In this document: one piece after another, positions 1 to 11,383 of the stretch
How the letters are laid out: every line of letters begins with the position of its first letter
Numbering within the stretch: the stretch's first letter is position 1
Assembly (NCBI GenBank): GCA_030998015.1
Contig: JARWMV010000232.1
Coordinates: forward strand, 1,612,001-1,676,000
Direction: 5' to 3'
Source: Ceratorhiza oryzae-sativae
Lineage: Eukaryota; Basidiomycota; Agaricomycetes; Cantharellales; Ceratobasidiaceae
DNA length: 64,000 nucleotides
Program-made: the position numbers and the translations under genes
Notes under the pieces: generated by a model
Database searches by the model: none
What the model was told of the DNA's origin: nothing
Seen by the model: the letters and a program-made list of their open reading frames with translations, nothing else

Positions 1-62
1 AAGCTCGCTCTTCGCAACCCACTCTTCCACCTTTCCACATTACAAAACCACTCGTTGGCAAT

Positions 63-2164
63 TCAAGCGCTAACTGCGATGGGGAAAGATGCGCGTGCCT
101 TGGACTCGATAAACGCAGGTCCAGTCTGGGGGAGACCAGGAATGGCCTGACGCCCAAGCAGATGCTGGTTGCGCTCTGCAGCCGCAAGCATGGCCTTGGC
201 GCTGAGCTTGGCAGTCGCCCCGCGGCTGAGCATGCTCGGGCTCGTGCCATCTACCAGTCCGAGCTCCTTGTCGTTCCAGACAGGCTCGATGACCTTGTCC
301 TCTTGCATGCCCACCCCAGCACGGCCGCCAACGGCCTTCCAATCAGCCTCACGCTTGATTCCTAGGCGGTCAAACGTCTGGTTGACAGCAAGAACCAGAC
401 GGTCCATCTGTTCGAGCGTGTGGCCAGGTGTGGGGGTAATACGTAAACGCTCTTCGCCCACGGCGACTGTCGGATAATTGATCGACTGGACGTAAATACC
501 ATGGTCAATGAGGAGCGAATCCGAAGCAGCCTTGGCGAGTGCAGCATCCCCAACCAGGACGGGCACAATGTGCGAAGGGCCAGGAACAACTGGGATACCG
601 TCAGCCCTGAATCGCTTCTTGAGCTCGCGAGTGTTGAGGTGCTGGAGCTGGCGATCTCCCATAAACTCCATCTGGTAAGCAATGCTAGCTTGAGCGCCGG
701 CGACCATCGCGGGCGGAAGCGAGGTTGTAAAGATAAATCCGGGAGCATAGGAACGGACCATATCGACCATATCGGCCGAACCGGCGATGTAACCTCCGAC
801 AGTGCCGTAAGCTTTTCCCAGAGTGCCAGTAATGATATCGACGCGGTCCATGACCGTGCCCTTGATTGGGTTGGGGCTCTGGCCAGCGCGCTTGTGTGCC
901 TCGAAGTCGAGATGCTCAGCCACACCGGCACCACGGGGTCCATACATCCCGACAGCATGGACCTAGTGGCAAGAATAAGACATGGGCGGTTACATGTAAT
1001 CACAGGTACCACTCACTTCATCCAAGAAAGTGATTGCTCCGTACTCTTCAGCCAGGTCACAAATCTTTTCGATCGGTCCAACGCTTCCGCACATCGAATA
1101 GACGCTCTCGAAGGCAATAATTTTGGGCGTCTCCTTGGGGTACATGCGTAGTTTGGCCTCCAGATCGTCCGTGTCGTTGTGCTTGAAAATGACTTTTTCG
1201 GCGCGCGAGTGGCGCATCCCCTGGATCATCGAGGCATGGTTCATCTTGTCCGAGAAAATAACACAGCCGGGGAACTTGGCGCCCAGTGTCGAGAGCGTAG
1301 CGTCGTTGGCAACATAGCACGACGAGAAAACTAGAGCCGCCGGTTTCCGGTGAAGGGACGCGAGTTCGTCTTCGAGCGACAGATGAAAGGCACCGTTGCC
1401 CGCGATGTTGCGGGTTCCACCAGCGCCCGCACCGTAGCGGTTGAGAGTGCGACTAGAATAACCGAAATGACATCCACGTGAGAAAAGGTCGAGCGAAAAA
1501 ACCATTTGAAATTACACGTACTGCATGGTTTCGAGCACGACTGGGTTCTTGCTCATTCCAAGATAGTCATTGCTGCACCAGACATCGACCTCCTCGCTCG
1601 CCTCAGCGGTATGCGCAACGGGGAACTTGGGGGCGATGCGGTTGATGTTATTGAAATAGCGGTAGCTCTTGTCCTTGTGCTTCTTATCGAGCTCCGCGGC
1701 GTAAAAGGCCTGGTAGTCAAATCCGACGCGGGCGTTGTGGGCAAGATCCTCAGCAGCAGCCGCAGTGGCAGACTTGGCAGCGTGCGGGCACCCGGCCGGG
1801 GAGGATGCGGGGTTGCTCTTTGCGCGGGCGAGCTGGGTCGCCTGACGGGCAGCCTCACGACCAGCTTGAGCGTGGGGGCAGACAGCACCGTTCGGAACGG
1901 GGTAGACGCCTTCGGTCTTGTGGATGGCGTCGACTTCGGCGCGACCGGCGTAGCTAGCGTAGCCGGCAGATCGGAAGGCGAGAGCCTGGCTCATCACTGG
2001 GCAGCTGCGTGCCTTGACAGCAAGACGGCCCATCGAGGCAACCCGGGTGCGGCCTGTGCGGCATTGAGCAACTGGGCAGTCGGTTGACATAGCATGTACT
2101 CACCCAGGAAGGAGCATGTGGTTTTATACTTGGCGAGAGATGCGAGCACTTGATTTCCGTGCAT
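63..2164 (-). CDS. HEM1: 5-aminolevulinate synthase, mitochondrial
   Basis: Catalyses glycine + succinyl-CoA to 5-aminolevulinate, the first step of haem synthesis, in the mitochondrial matrix with PLP. Proposed exons on the minus strand: 2164-2104, 2053-1522, 1452-1017 and 962-63 (introns 50, 69, 54 nt, all GT-AG); 1929 nt, 642 aa. The N-terminus looks like a targeting presequence and contains Cys-Pro motifs (SCPVM, AVCPHA, AGCPHA) resembling haem-regulatory motifs. The core shows [35 protein letters not shown] and the PLP-lysine motif GTLGKAYG. The splice joins restore the family sequence METMHRTLNRY and LDEVHAVG. The first exon is inferred: a GGTGAGT donor and CACAG acceptor join it in frame to give CSFLGRTR, a motif I associate with fungal ALAS; otherwise an ATG at 2090 would start the protein. 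Family identity is certain; only the start is inferred. Confidence 0.95.
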
Positions 2165-2301
2165 GACTGCGACCAGGTCAGTCTACACCGACGACGCCGA
2201 TGCGTGGGTGCTCACCGATTGTACTAGACAGCAATAGATCCCAGACAGATGGCTACGAGGGGGTGGTAGCAGTGTTGAGGTCGACAATAGGCTGATTGCG
2301 G

Positions 2302-2308
2302 TTATATA
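2302..2308 (-). promoter_or_regulatory. TATA box of the ALA synthase gene
   Basis: Minus strand reads CTATATAA about 138 bp upstream of the proposed start codon at 2164. Position and consensus fit a core promoter; the RNA start is not known. Confidence 0.45.
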
Positions 2309-4109
2309 GTCGCAACCGGCTGATCTCGCGACCAATCACATTTCACCAAAATGGTAATGGGCGGACTCCTGTCACCCCCACCCCGCCCTCTCCTCGGAAC
2401 ACCATCCATCGCATACACTCCCATCAGCACCCCCTCGCGACCTCAGTATGCCCCAAGCACGTCACGCGGTTTATCATTTGTCTACCCTATCAGGACGGCG
2501 CAAGTTCGGTGGTCGATCCGGTCGGCTGGGCACCTGCCTGGAGTAGACGTGGAATGTGAAAGAAGTGCGCGGGTGCGCGGTTTCCCCAGCTGGCCCCTAC
2601 TGTGCCGTACCATATTCGGCCGCCGTGCCTATGACTAGTCAGTCAACTTTAACTAGACACAGGGCGTTACCTACAACGTCTCTGCCTACACTTGACGAAT
2701 CTTTTCAACCGCTTCTCTACCCGCGATCGCACTCCTCACTCCTAAACTTTTATTTGGAAACTTCCGGAGACATACTTCGCGAGTGCAATTGGACAGTATG
2801 CACATCGTGGGCTGAGCACGTACGGTCCTAGTTCGGTGCGACCAAGACGACATGTGGTACCCCGAAAACCTTGCTTCATCCGCAAACGGGCATGTAGCAA
2901 GATTTTCGGACACAATAGGCTCGTGCCCGACCCCGAAGATAAGAAGAAATAAATTCAGGTTCGTGGCATCTCATGGCCACCACCCGCAATTTCGTCGGCA
3001 ACACGATTCCATACGGCAAATGAGGACACTGAGGTCATAAGCAGCATTCGAAGAGTGCTGGAAAGTGCCGATTCTTGACCGGATTCGATGCATCGGGACA
3101 AGCGCCGTTCAAGAACCAGTCTGCCGCCCAAGCGTTCAGGCACTGCGGATAGCCTATCATCAACATATGGAAAAAGCCCTCGTCTCGTGTTCTAGACGAT
3201 CTGTTTCCCAAGCTTTCGGTCGAGATAAGTATCGAATAGAATCATACCTGACAGCCGTATCCTCCAGTGCAGCATCAGACGCCGGCAACTTGCCCAAAGT
3301 TATATACAAGTAACAAAGCTTTCAGTGAAGTTGTGGAATTCACCGTTGCAGGACGAGTCAAATATTGCCAAGAGGCAAGTCTAGCGATTCGTCCCCAATA
3401 CCTCCAGCTCAAAGGCCAAATGAAAGCAGGCGCTCCACTCAGACTGAATCAAGAAAGGATGGCTCCGGCTCGGAGTGAGATGGTTTAGCAGTCGACACCA
3501 GGACAGGCAATCTGCTCTACGTCGCGGATGCATATTGTGGCAATCCGGAACGACTTCAGGAGACTTGGCATCGTCCACATCATAGTACAACCGCATATAC
3601 TATTAGTGAACGCGAGTGGTAGGAGGCTAGCCCATATCAGAGCCGCAGAACAAAGTAGGCAGTTGCCGTCGTTGAGGATGGAGGATACTCAGCGCTTTAC
3701 AGGAGGATCACATAGGGGCTGAAAGCGCGTGACTGTTGTATGGTTATGTTTCGTATATCATTCATCTTTCTACAACTCATATTGCGATTGCATTGGCGCT
3801 GCATTGGATGTCATACTTCATCTTTCTCTCAAAGCCCACCCTGATCGACGTTTCGTCAGAGACGATAAAATTCAACGAGGCAGGATGCGTTGCACCTGTC
3901 AGTCTGGCACAACCATTGGCGTTGCTAAGGCTGGAACTAGCAGCACAATTGGTTCTCGCTCGGTGCTCATGGGCTGACAGAAGTAGATTACGTACACCAA
4001 TTTGGCCGAGTATGACGTTTCGAACACTGCTGTTGTTTAGCATCACAACACACAACCGCGTTATTCGGACGCGTCCTCGTTGCGTGTGTTCTGCATACCC
4101 TGCACCACC
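2309..4109. other. Intergenic stretch, no gene recognised
   Basis: About 1.8 kb between two divergent genes. Short ORFs on both strands have no recognisable protein family, no splice-linked continuation and mixed codon use. It should hold the 5' regions of the ALA synthase and of the first dipeptidase; nothing else stands out. Confidence 0.5.
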
Positions 4110-5942
4110 ATGCACACAAACGAGCAAACCCCCCTAATAGTTACGTCTGTTGGCCAGTCCGGTTCAGCTCTGGGCGACCGGCCAGCAACCAATGGCGGGC
4201 CTGACAAACGTATCGCTTCACGGTTTGCCCTGTCCGGTCTGATAACGCTCGCGTTTGCGGTGGGGCTTGTGGTGTTTGCTGTGCTCTATATGGATAGACT
4301 TCCAGATGACCCAGAGCGTGCAGCGCTCAAGATACTGAGAAAGACGCCTCTGATTGTGAGTGGTTATCACAGCTGTCCGCTAGTCGACCGGCTCCGAGAT
4401 TGATGTTGTCGCATAGGATGGTCATATAGGTAGATGGACCCTCAAGTTGATCTATTGAATAGCCACTCATATGCGCTATCTTGTTTTAGACTTGCCTATA
4501 ATGGTGAGGATTGTGCATCGCAACAACCTGAGCGAAATCGATTTGGAAGGAAAGACGGACGGCCAAGTTGATATACCGCGCCTCCGTGACGGCCGGGTCG
4601 GCGGTTTCTTTTGGAGTGTCTATGTTGACTGTGCTGTAAGTTGGAGCTGTGACTACACGGCCGCTTTATTATTTACGAGCTGTCAGGACTCTGGACCGGA
4701 ATTCATGACCCCGACCAATCGCGTTAGGTGCGCAGGCTATGCTCTTCGTAAGAACATTGTGACCGAAGTCATCGGCTAGAGATACTCTCGAACAGATCGA
4801 TGTAGCGCGGCTATTGATTGACCAATACTCGGATGTACGTTTGAAACGTCGCGCCTCTCTTCTGTTTGAGTCATCTAACATGACGCAGACGTTTCAACTG
4901 GCAACCAGCTCCAACGATATCACCAATGCTATGCGAATCGGCAGGATTGCTTCGTTGATTGGGGTAGAGGGGTGGGTGCTTTGGTTTGAAACGGTTCGAG
5001 TCTGAACCGACTCGGTCTGCAGAGGGCACCAACTCGGGAACTCGATCGGTGTTCTTCGACAGTACTACCTACTGGGTGCCCGATACATGACTTTAACCCA
5101 CGCCTGTCACAATGCGTTTGCAGACTCAGGAGGAATATTCGAGGCTCTTCCTCCCCTACACGGCGGGCTAAGGTACGTAAACTAATTTGATGTCATCCGT
5201 TGGTCAATACTCATTAGTCACAAGCACGTTGGGGAAGGAACTCATACACGAAATGAACCGGCTTGGAATGCTAGTTGACCTCTCACATACATCTGATGAC
5301 ACGGCTGTTCAGGCTCTCCAGCTTAGTCGGGCTCCAGTCATCTGGTCCCACTCTTCCGCTCGTGCTGTGCACAACATCGCTCGCAATGTGCCAGATTATA
5401 TATTGAAAATGATAGGTACCGGTGATGGGCAGAAGGATGCTGTTGTGATGGTGAGTTTTAATCTACATGGTTCTGGGACATCTGACAATAAAGGTAAAGA
5501 TAAACCTCTTGCCTGCCTTTTTGGCGAATGGGACCGCACGAGTTTCAGACGCGGCCGACCATGTAGAGCATATCGGAAACGTCGCTGGTCGAATGCAGTA
5601 AGTGTTGCGTGTGTGTACTGCCATTCGTTTTGGTCATTTACCCTTGTATAGTGTTGGGCTTGGTAGTGATTTCGACGGGGCGGAGGCTTTTCCCGAAGGG
5701 TTAGAGGATGTATCGAAATACCCCGCATTGGTAGGTTTGAGACTGAGTTTACGTTAGTTCAAAGCCTAATAATACATTTGTAGTTCGCGGAACTCATAAG
5801 GCGAGGCTGGACGAGAGAAGAACTTGATGGATTGGCGTCTAGGAATTTTCTACGAGTATTCCGAGGTGCAGAAGAAGTAGCTCGCCAAATGTCTGAAGAA
5901 TTACCAAGCTATGCTTTATATAACAAGCGAGTCGACATGTAA
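4110..5942 (+). CDS. Membrane dipeptidase, peptidase family M19 (copy 1)
   Basis: Zinc dipeptidase. Exons: 4110-4355, 4417-4429, 4490-4635, 4687-4727, 4780-4834, 4889-4971, 5023-5172, 5225-5450, 5500-5597, 5652-5730, 5785-5942; about 431 aa. A single hydrophobic helix near residues 40-65 suggests a type II membrane anchor. Metal-site motifs of the family are present: DGHIDLP (the HxD ligands, spanning the 13-nt exon 2), GVEGGHQLG (Glu), [12 protein letters not shown] (His), IWSHSSARA (His) and GLGSDFDGA (Asp). The exon map was fixed by alignment to copy 2 at 56031-57900, whose first ten exons have the same phases. Exon 11 counts to 158 nt here against 159 in copy 2: either a one-base slip in my reading near 5811-5822 or a real one-base loss that would disturb the last 45 or so residues. 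It ends 90 bp from the convergent Trs20 gene. Confidence 0.85.
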
Positions 5943-6032
5943 CATTGGGACCATGTCTTTTATTTATTGTATTCTATACCAACATGGATTTGGTGAATCA
6001 TCGTGATCATGTAGTGTTGATCTATCTCCACT

Positions 6033-6809
6033 TTATAAATACTTCTTTGCGCTGGCTCGTACTCGTGCGTCAAATATCGGGCTTCGAATGGACGTATGAG
6101 CGGTATGGAATGGGTTCATGGCAGTCTAGCATGCCAAGGTCAGTGTCAAGGGCCTGGGTAACACTATGCGTTTCGTACCTTGACATAAAGTTCCCAAAGC
6201 TCCATGAAAAAGTTCTTTATTCCTCCAGACTCTTCGTTTTTCCCGTCATGCAATAGCACAAACTTCATATCTACCCCAAGGGTCCAGGTTTGGGATTTTG
6301 TGCGTGGTGCTGAAAGAAGAGACTTACTGCTTGGGGTGATAAAGACAGAAACTGTCCACTCGTTGAATTTGTCTACAGCCTTGAGGTACCTAAAGACTTG
6401 TGTTGATTAGTTATCGTACCTTAACATGGCATTCAAGCAGGCTCACATAGCACCATTGACCCGCATTACATCCTCAATGACATCCAGACTCGCATTCGCG
6501 ATCATCATGACCACTTGGCGGTCGACCCCTCCGCCCATAACACGCGTAGCCCCAGTATTTGTGTTGACAGAGCGTTCCCCTGCACTTGAAGAGGCACCTA
6601 CAGTTTCTAATTAATTGAATTTCAAGCAAGATTGGAATGTAGGACATACCTGATAATGCTGCGGCCGTAGCGGCAAACGCGCTGGTCGACCAGCTGGGCA
6701 AGTTTGAACTCAGGCCGCTGGATATAGGAGCCGAAGGCCTGGTCGATACATGAGTGAGCGAATAGAGTGGGGTATCGGTTGGTGAGAGGAGGAAAAGGTG
6801 ATGGGACAT
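6033..6809 (-). CDS. TRS20: TRAPP complex subunit 2 (sedlin / Trs20)
   Basis: Small longin-fold subunit of the TRAPP tethering complexes acting in ER-Golgi traffic and autophagy. Exons on the minus strand: 6809-6650, 6597-6447, 6389-6328, 6270-6179, 6125-6033; 558 nt, 185 aa, all introns GT-AG and 52-57 nt. Recognised from the conserved C-terminal two thirds: [53 protein letters not shown] and the final [20 protein letters not shown]. The family is usually about 140 aa; the excess is a Ser/Gly/Thr-rich insertion encoded by exon 2 between the first strands and the helix. Its start codon lies 103 bp from the divergent Cwc21 gene, so the two probably share a promoter. Confidence 0.9.
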
Positions 6810-6912
6810 GGTAGGCGTCCGGGGCTGTGATTGGCTCCTGTAATGCACGTGACTCGACGCCTCCGCATTGGCGCTGAGGCTCGTTCCTTGACTGAACCAC
6901 AACGTCAACATC
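6810..6912. promoter_or_regulatory. Bidirectional promoter between TRS20 and CWC21
   Basis: Only 103 bp separate the two divergent start codons, so both 5' leaders and core promoters must lie here or inside the neighbouring first exons. No clear TATA box is visible. Confidence 0.5.
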
Positions 6913-8107
6913 ATGTGTAAGTCTTGACTTGTTCCCCAGGTTTCGTTCATTAATATCGCATTCAGACAACGGAATCGGTCTTACTACGCCAAGAGGAAGG
7001 TTCGTTTGTCATATCTTGTTATGTTGCTATACACTCATATGCTGTTTGTAGTGGCACGAACGGTTATGTCGTCCGCAACCTTTCCCACCTGCGTACTCGC
7101 GATACGCAGCAGGACATGCACAAATTTGACCAAGGTCCCCCTAAGCATAGGGAACCTGACGAGGGGATTTTGGAACACGAGCGTCTTCGCAAGATTGAGG
7201 TTCGCTGCTTGGAGTTGCAACTTGAACTCGAGGACAACAAGTACGTTGTTGCGAAGCATGTCGTCGCTGCTCACTCAACAGATCTATTCTTAGCATTCCC
7301 GAGGAAGACATTGAGCGCGAAGTGTCGAAATTACGAGCTCAGTTGACTGCCAGCATGGCGAATCCAATCCCAACTTCAGCGAAAAACCTAAAAGCATCAG
7401 ACACCCACGGTCTTGCTGCTGCCAAAAAAGAGGAGCTCACCAAAATGGCTCGTGCGTTGGGCACGTCAAAAGACTATGTCGAGGGAGACGCCTTCAACCG
7501 CGAAAAGCAGGAAGAACTGCGCAAACAACGAGCGATCGAGCGAGAGGAGAGGGATCGCCAAAAAGAGGAAATGCGCTTGAAGCGCGAGGAGGAACAGAAG
7601 CGCTGGGAGGCCGAGCGCAAGGAACGAGACAGGCTTCGAAGGCGCCAAGAGGACCAAGCACGTAGGGAGCGCGAATCTCGTATGCCACCCCCGCGACCAC
7701 GCGGACGAGATGACGATTCCCACCGACGCTCTCCGCCGCCACGCGACTACTCTCCTCGTCGCCGTGACCGCAGTCCGCCCCGTCGCCGCTCTCCATCTCC
7801 GCATTCTCGACGATCCTATGCATCGAGACGTTCTCAATCTCCTCCGCGCCGTCGTTCTGGGCGGTCGCTTTCTAGGGATAGGTCACCCCACTCGCCTCCA
7901 AGGCGTTCTGCGCGCTCTCGGTCGCCTCGTCGTGACCGCGACTCTCGGTCGCCTTCACCTCCTAGACGTAGACGCTCACCATCGCCTATGAGGGATGACT
8001 CGCCACCTCGCGGGCGTGCAGCGAGCAAGTCGCCCAGCCCTAAAGGACGTGCTCGCTCCAAGTCTGCCGAATCCATGTCTGTGTCTGGGAGCGAGGGTAG
8101 TAGATAA
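6913..8107 (+). CDS. CWC21: Pre-mRNA splicing factor Cwc21 / SRRM2-like SR protein
   Basis: Spliceosome protein that binds Prp8/Snu114 near the active site in yeast. Exons: 6913-6916, 6966-6999, 7052-7240, 7294-8107; 1041 nt, 346 aa. The first coding exon is just ATGT. The N-terminal cwf21 region reads MYNGIGLTTPRGSGTNGYV, then NLSHLRTRDTQQD and a helical segment with DEGILEHERLRKIEVRCLEL and IPEEDIEREVSKLRAQL. A charged coiled-coil (residues about 130-200) follows, and then an RS domain with many RSP/SPRRR repeats, which makes the protein much longer than yeast Cwc21 (about 135 aa) and closer to SRRM2 architecture. Divergent from TRS20. Confidence 0.9.
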
Positions 8108-8521
8108 AATGGTTCTTCGTCCTCTTTTCTTCGATAAGTCACTACTCGCGTACCTTCTATAATGTACAACATGTTCCCATCGGAATGATCAGTTTTGCTA
8201 TGCGGGTTGAGCGCCCATGGCCGAAATCCGTAATTTGAAATATAATTTCGCCCGACCCCCGCATCTAATTCTAAACTTTAGTTGACTCACAAATCTTCAG
8301 GCTCTCCAGACGACCACCGCAATCCCCCCAGCGGATTGATACCCTCCGTAGCCATAACTTGCTCCTGGGACCTGATACTCCAACTGCTTCCTTGATACCT
8401 GTATTACGCGATAACAGAAACAGCTGCAACGCTTGTGGCATTGAACAAGAAACAAATAGATTTACACGCCCGCTTCTGGCGTTTAGAGCTTGCAGCACCT
8501 CGCTAGCCATCACATCTCGTC
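8108..8521. other. Intergenic, 3' end of CWC21 and promoter of ARG8
   Basis: About 410 bp without a recognisable gene. Both flanking genes are on the plus strand, so it should hold the CWC21 terminator and the ARG8 promoter; no strong TATA box is visible. Confidence 0.4.
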
Positions 8522-10119
8522 ATGATCACTATGCGTCCCGTAGTAGGACGAGTTTCTCACTCGTTGTTTCGTGCCCAATCCCGCCTTGCTTCCACCAAGG
8601 TAAGCCATCCACACCCGCCGATTTGGAACAGAGCGGTAACCCGAATCTAAGCCATGCACAAGCTATCTTGCTGTTACACATCCTGAGGATGAAGCTTCCG
8701 TCCCTCAATCGGTCAAAGCGCATATCGCCAAAATTGAGAAGAATATCGTGAATGTCTATGCGCGGCCCCCCTTTATCCTTCAGCGAGGCAAAGGCTCCTG
8801 GGTCTGGGATACGACTGACCGAAAATACTTGGATTTTAGTGCTGGTATTGCCGTGAATGCGCTTGGACATGGAGATGCCGAATTGGCCAAAGTTGCGGCA
8901 GAGCAAGCCGCTACTCTGCTTCATACATCCAATGCGTTTCATCACGTATGGTCAGGCGAACTTGCATCCTTGATCGTCCGCCTTACTAAACGCGACGGTG
9001 GTCTTGGGTTCAACCCCGGCGCTGACAATGGACCGGGTGGCGCTAAAGTCTTTTTCTCCAATTCGGGCACCGAGGCAAACGAAGGCGCCTTGAAGTTTGC
9101 ACGAAAGATCGGCAAGGAGCGATGGGCCCAAGCCGAGGAAGGAAGGAGCTGGGAAAACTCTCCCAAGATTCGAGTCGCTTGTTTCGCCAATGCTTTCCAT
9201 GGGCGTTCCATGGGCGCCCTCAGCGCGACTACAAATCCCAAATACCAGGCTCCCTTCGCGCCACTAATCCCAGGATTCGATGTGGGTCAATACAATGACA
9301 CTGCTGGCCTTTCATCTCTAGTAGGTCATGATACTTGCGCTGTTATCGTGGAGCCCGTGCAAGGCGAGGGTGGAGTACATGGTGCAGACGAAGAGTTCCT
9401 TCGTGCGCTTCGCAAAAGGTGCGACGAGGTCGGGGCTGTCTTGATATTTGATGAAATTCAGGCGAGCGATTTATTCAGCAGCTGATGGACAGACAAAGAT
9501 GAGGACTAACCGCTATATCTAGTGTGGCCTCTATCGCTCGGGCAAGCTCTGGGCGCACTCTGCGTTCCCGACCGACTGCCATCCTGATATTGTCACGATG
9601 GCGAAGCCTCTCGCCAACGGATTCCCAATTGGCGCGATTCTTGTGCGAGATAGCATCGCACAAGCTATGACAGTTGGTTAGCCCTCCGTACACCCTTGGC
9701 AAATGACCTTGATATATTAACTTTTCTGCCTCATAGGCTCTCACGGGACGACTTTTGGGGGTTCCCCAATCGCGACCCGACTCGGCCACCATGTCTTATC
9801 GCGCCTCTCGGAGCCTTCATTTATCTCGCATGTCCAAAGGGTCTCGCAACAACTTGACGCTCGTTTGGCTGCTCTACCCTCGATGTTCCCAGATATTCTG
9901 GCCGGCCCGGCGCGTGGGCGAGGTCTCTTGCGTGGAATCCCGTTCAAGAAGGCAGAAGACCCGGCAAAGTTAGTCAAACTTGGACGGGAGCGTGGTGTCT
10001 TGTTACTCACTGCAGGCAAGGATGCGGTGCGACTAGTTCCGAGTTTGAATGTAGAATCTCAAGATGTAGATCACGCTGTGGATGTGATCGAAAGCTGCTT
10101 GCATGTACTTCAAAATTAA
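8522..10119 (+). CDS. ARG8: Acetylornithine aminotransferase, mitochondrial
   Basis: PLP enzyme of arginine synthesis (N-acetylglutamate semialdehyde to N2-acetylornithine) in the mitochondrion. Exons: 8522-8599, about 8688-9461, 9523-9676, 9737-10119; 1389 nt, 462 aa. Exon 1 encodes an Arg/Ser-rich presequence (MITMRPVVGRVSHSLF). Family motifs: DFSAGIAVNALGHG, FFSNSGTEANEGALKFARK, NAFHGRSMGALSAT, EPVQGEGGVH, FDEIQCGLYRSG, the PLP-lysine segment MAKPLANGFPIGA and SHGTTFGGSP. The acceptor of exon 2 (CCTGAG) is the only in-frame choice I could find. Intron 2 has a GC donor (CAG|GCGAGC) yet joins FDEIQ to CGLYRSG exactly as in the family. Length is normal. Confidence 0.93.
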
Positions 10120-10458
10120 CACTACATGACAGGAATTTGAATGTAGATTCCATTTTTAATGGTGTAAGAGACTGGGATTACAGCGAACGCTTGGTCTGGC
10201 ATTAGCATAACTAAGTGTGGCGGCAGGAGAGTGCATGATAAACATCAATATACAGGGATAAGTACATCATTCGAAATCATTAGAATAGTGGTTGATTAAC
10301 TCCCAGCCAGGTCTTTGGTATCAGTTGCTTTAAGAATAGAGTTGCATACATAATTTGACTCTATAATCAGCTTGACAGATACTTAAAACCCCAAAATCAT
10401 GAACATCACTGCCACACCAAAACCTGTGGGGGTAATGGGGTGTAATTAGGTGTCAACA
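10120..10458. other. AT-rich intergenic edge of the transposon-rich region
   Basis: About 340 bp with no gene recognised. Base composition drops sharply in GC after the ARG8 stop, marking entry into the repeat-rich middle of the window. Confidence 0.4.
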
Positions 10459-10592
10459 GGTGTAATGAAAAAAGAGGTGTAGAAATGGTGTCATTATGCC
10501 AAATTACACTGGCATAATGGTGTAATGATATATCATTATGTGTCATTACATGGTATTACACCATTACTACACCCCCCATGTTTCATTACACC
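10459..10592. repeat. Foldback repeat built on GGTGTAATG motifs
   Basis: The left arm (from 10459: GGTGTAATGAAA...GGTGTAG...ATGGTGT) is mirrored by the right arm ending at 10592 (ACACC...TTTCATTACACC). An inner inverted repeat CATTATGCC / GGCATAATG sits between. Related GGTGTAATG motifs recur at about 10823-10922. Looks like a MITE or foldback relic with no coding capacity. Confidence 0.55.
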
Positions 10593-10922
10593 TCAGGTTT
10601 TTGGTGTGTTGGGACAAAGCTGCTTGCAGCAATTGAAGTTCTGACTTTGAATGCTAATAACTTGAGACCCAGCACATGTGACTGCATGTATTTAGCACCA
10701 TTTGATAGCCATACATCTCAGCTACAAAATAAATATCAATGAAGCATAGTTGATCATGAAGCCACATATATCTGAGCAAAACAATACAAGATGTGCATAC
10801 TCAGCAAAAATGGTTGGTGTTGTCACACCAGGGGGTGTGTGTGTAATGGTATAAATGGTGTAAAACCTTGTTATAACAATATATTACATCAGTATTATTA
10901 CATGTAATGGTGTAATGACATG

Positions 10923-11360
10923 TGTCATGGCCTAGACCATGAGCATGAATTTACTCTGATTTATTATGATTTTATTTTATTTCTATTTTTTACCTTTTGG
11001 ACAAGTCCTGTTTATTAAGATATATGCATAGAATTATTGACTGAGTCATGTGACCTTGTTGTTGTTGACCATTGTTGATGTATCCTGGAATATTCTGTTG
11101 ATGTGGCACCATCTCTCTTATCATATCATTTTGTCTAGCTTCTTATTTCATATGTACAGCCCCTCTTGTGAATATATAAAAGGAGAGTCTGAGAGCCTTA
11201 AGCCTCAGAACTCAACCTCCTGTCAAATATCCCTTCTACCTGTGTTGGTCACCAAGCCACATAGTATCTACCCAGTGCTCTTTAGCACAAGCACACCTCT
11301 AAGCCCTCTGTGTGTTGTCACCCCCATCCCCTCACTGCATGTCCACCCTTAGACATTGTG
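10923..11360 (+). repeat. Diverged family C LTR remnant
   Basis: Begins TGTCATGGCCTAGACCATGA like the family C LTR at 38978 and shares its later blocks: TTTTGGACAAGTCCTGTTTA, ATATATGCATAGAATTA, TATATAAGGGAGAGTCTGAG-like promoter and the CTCAGAACTCAACCTCCTGTC start region. Similarity fades after about 11360. No internal region follows, so it is a solo or truncated LTR. Confidence 0.75.
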
Positions 11361-11383
11361 GTTTGACCTTCAGCTGTTATAGC

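Noticed and set aside
1506..2087. Plus-strand ORF of 193 aa
   Set aside because: Antisense shadow of the ALA synthase first exons; no family and the minus strand is clearly coding.
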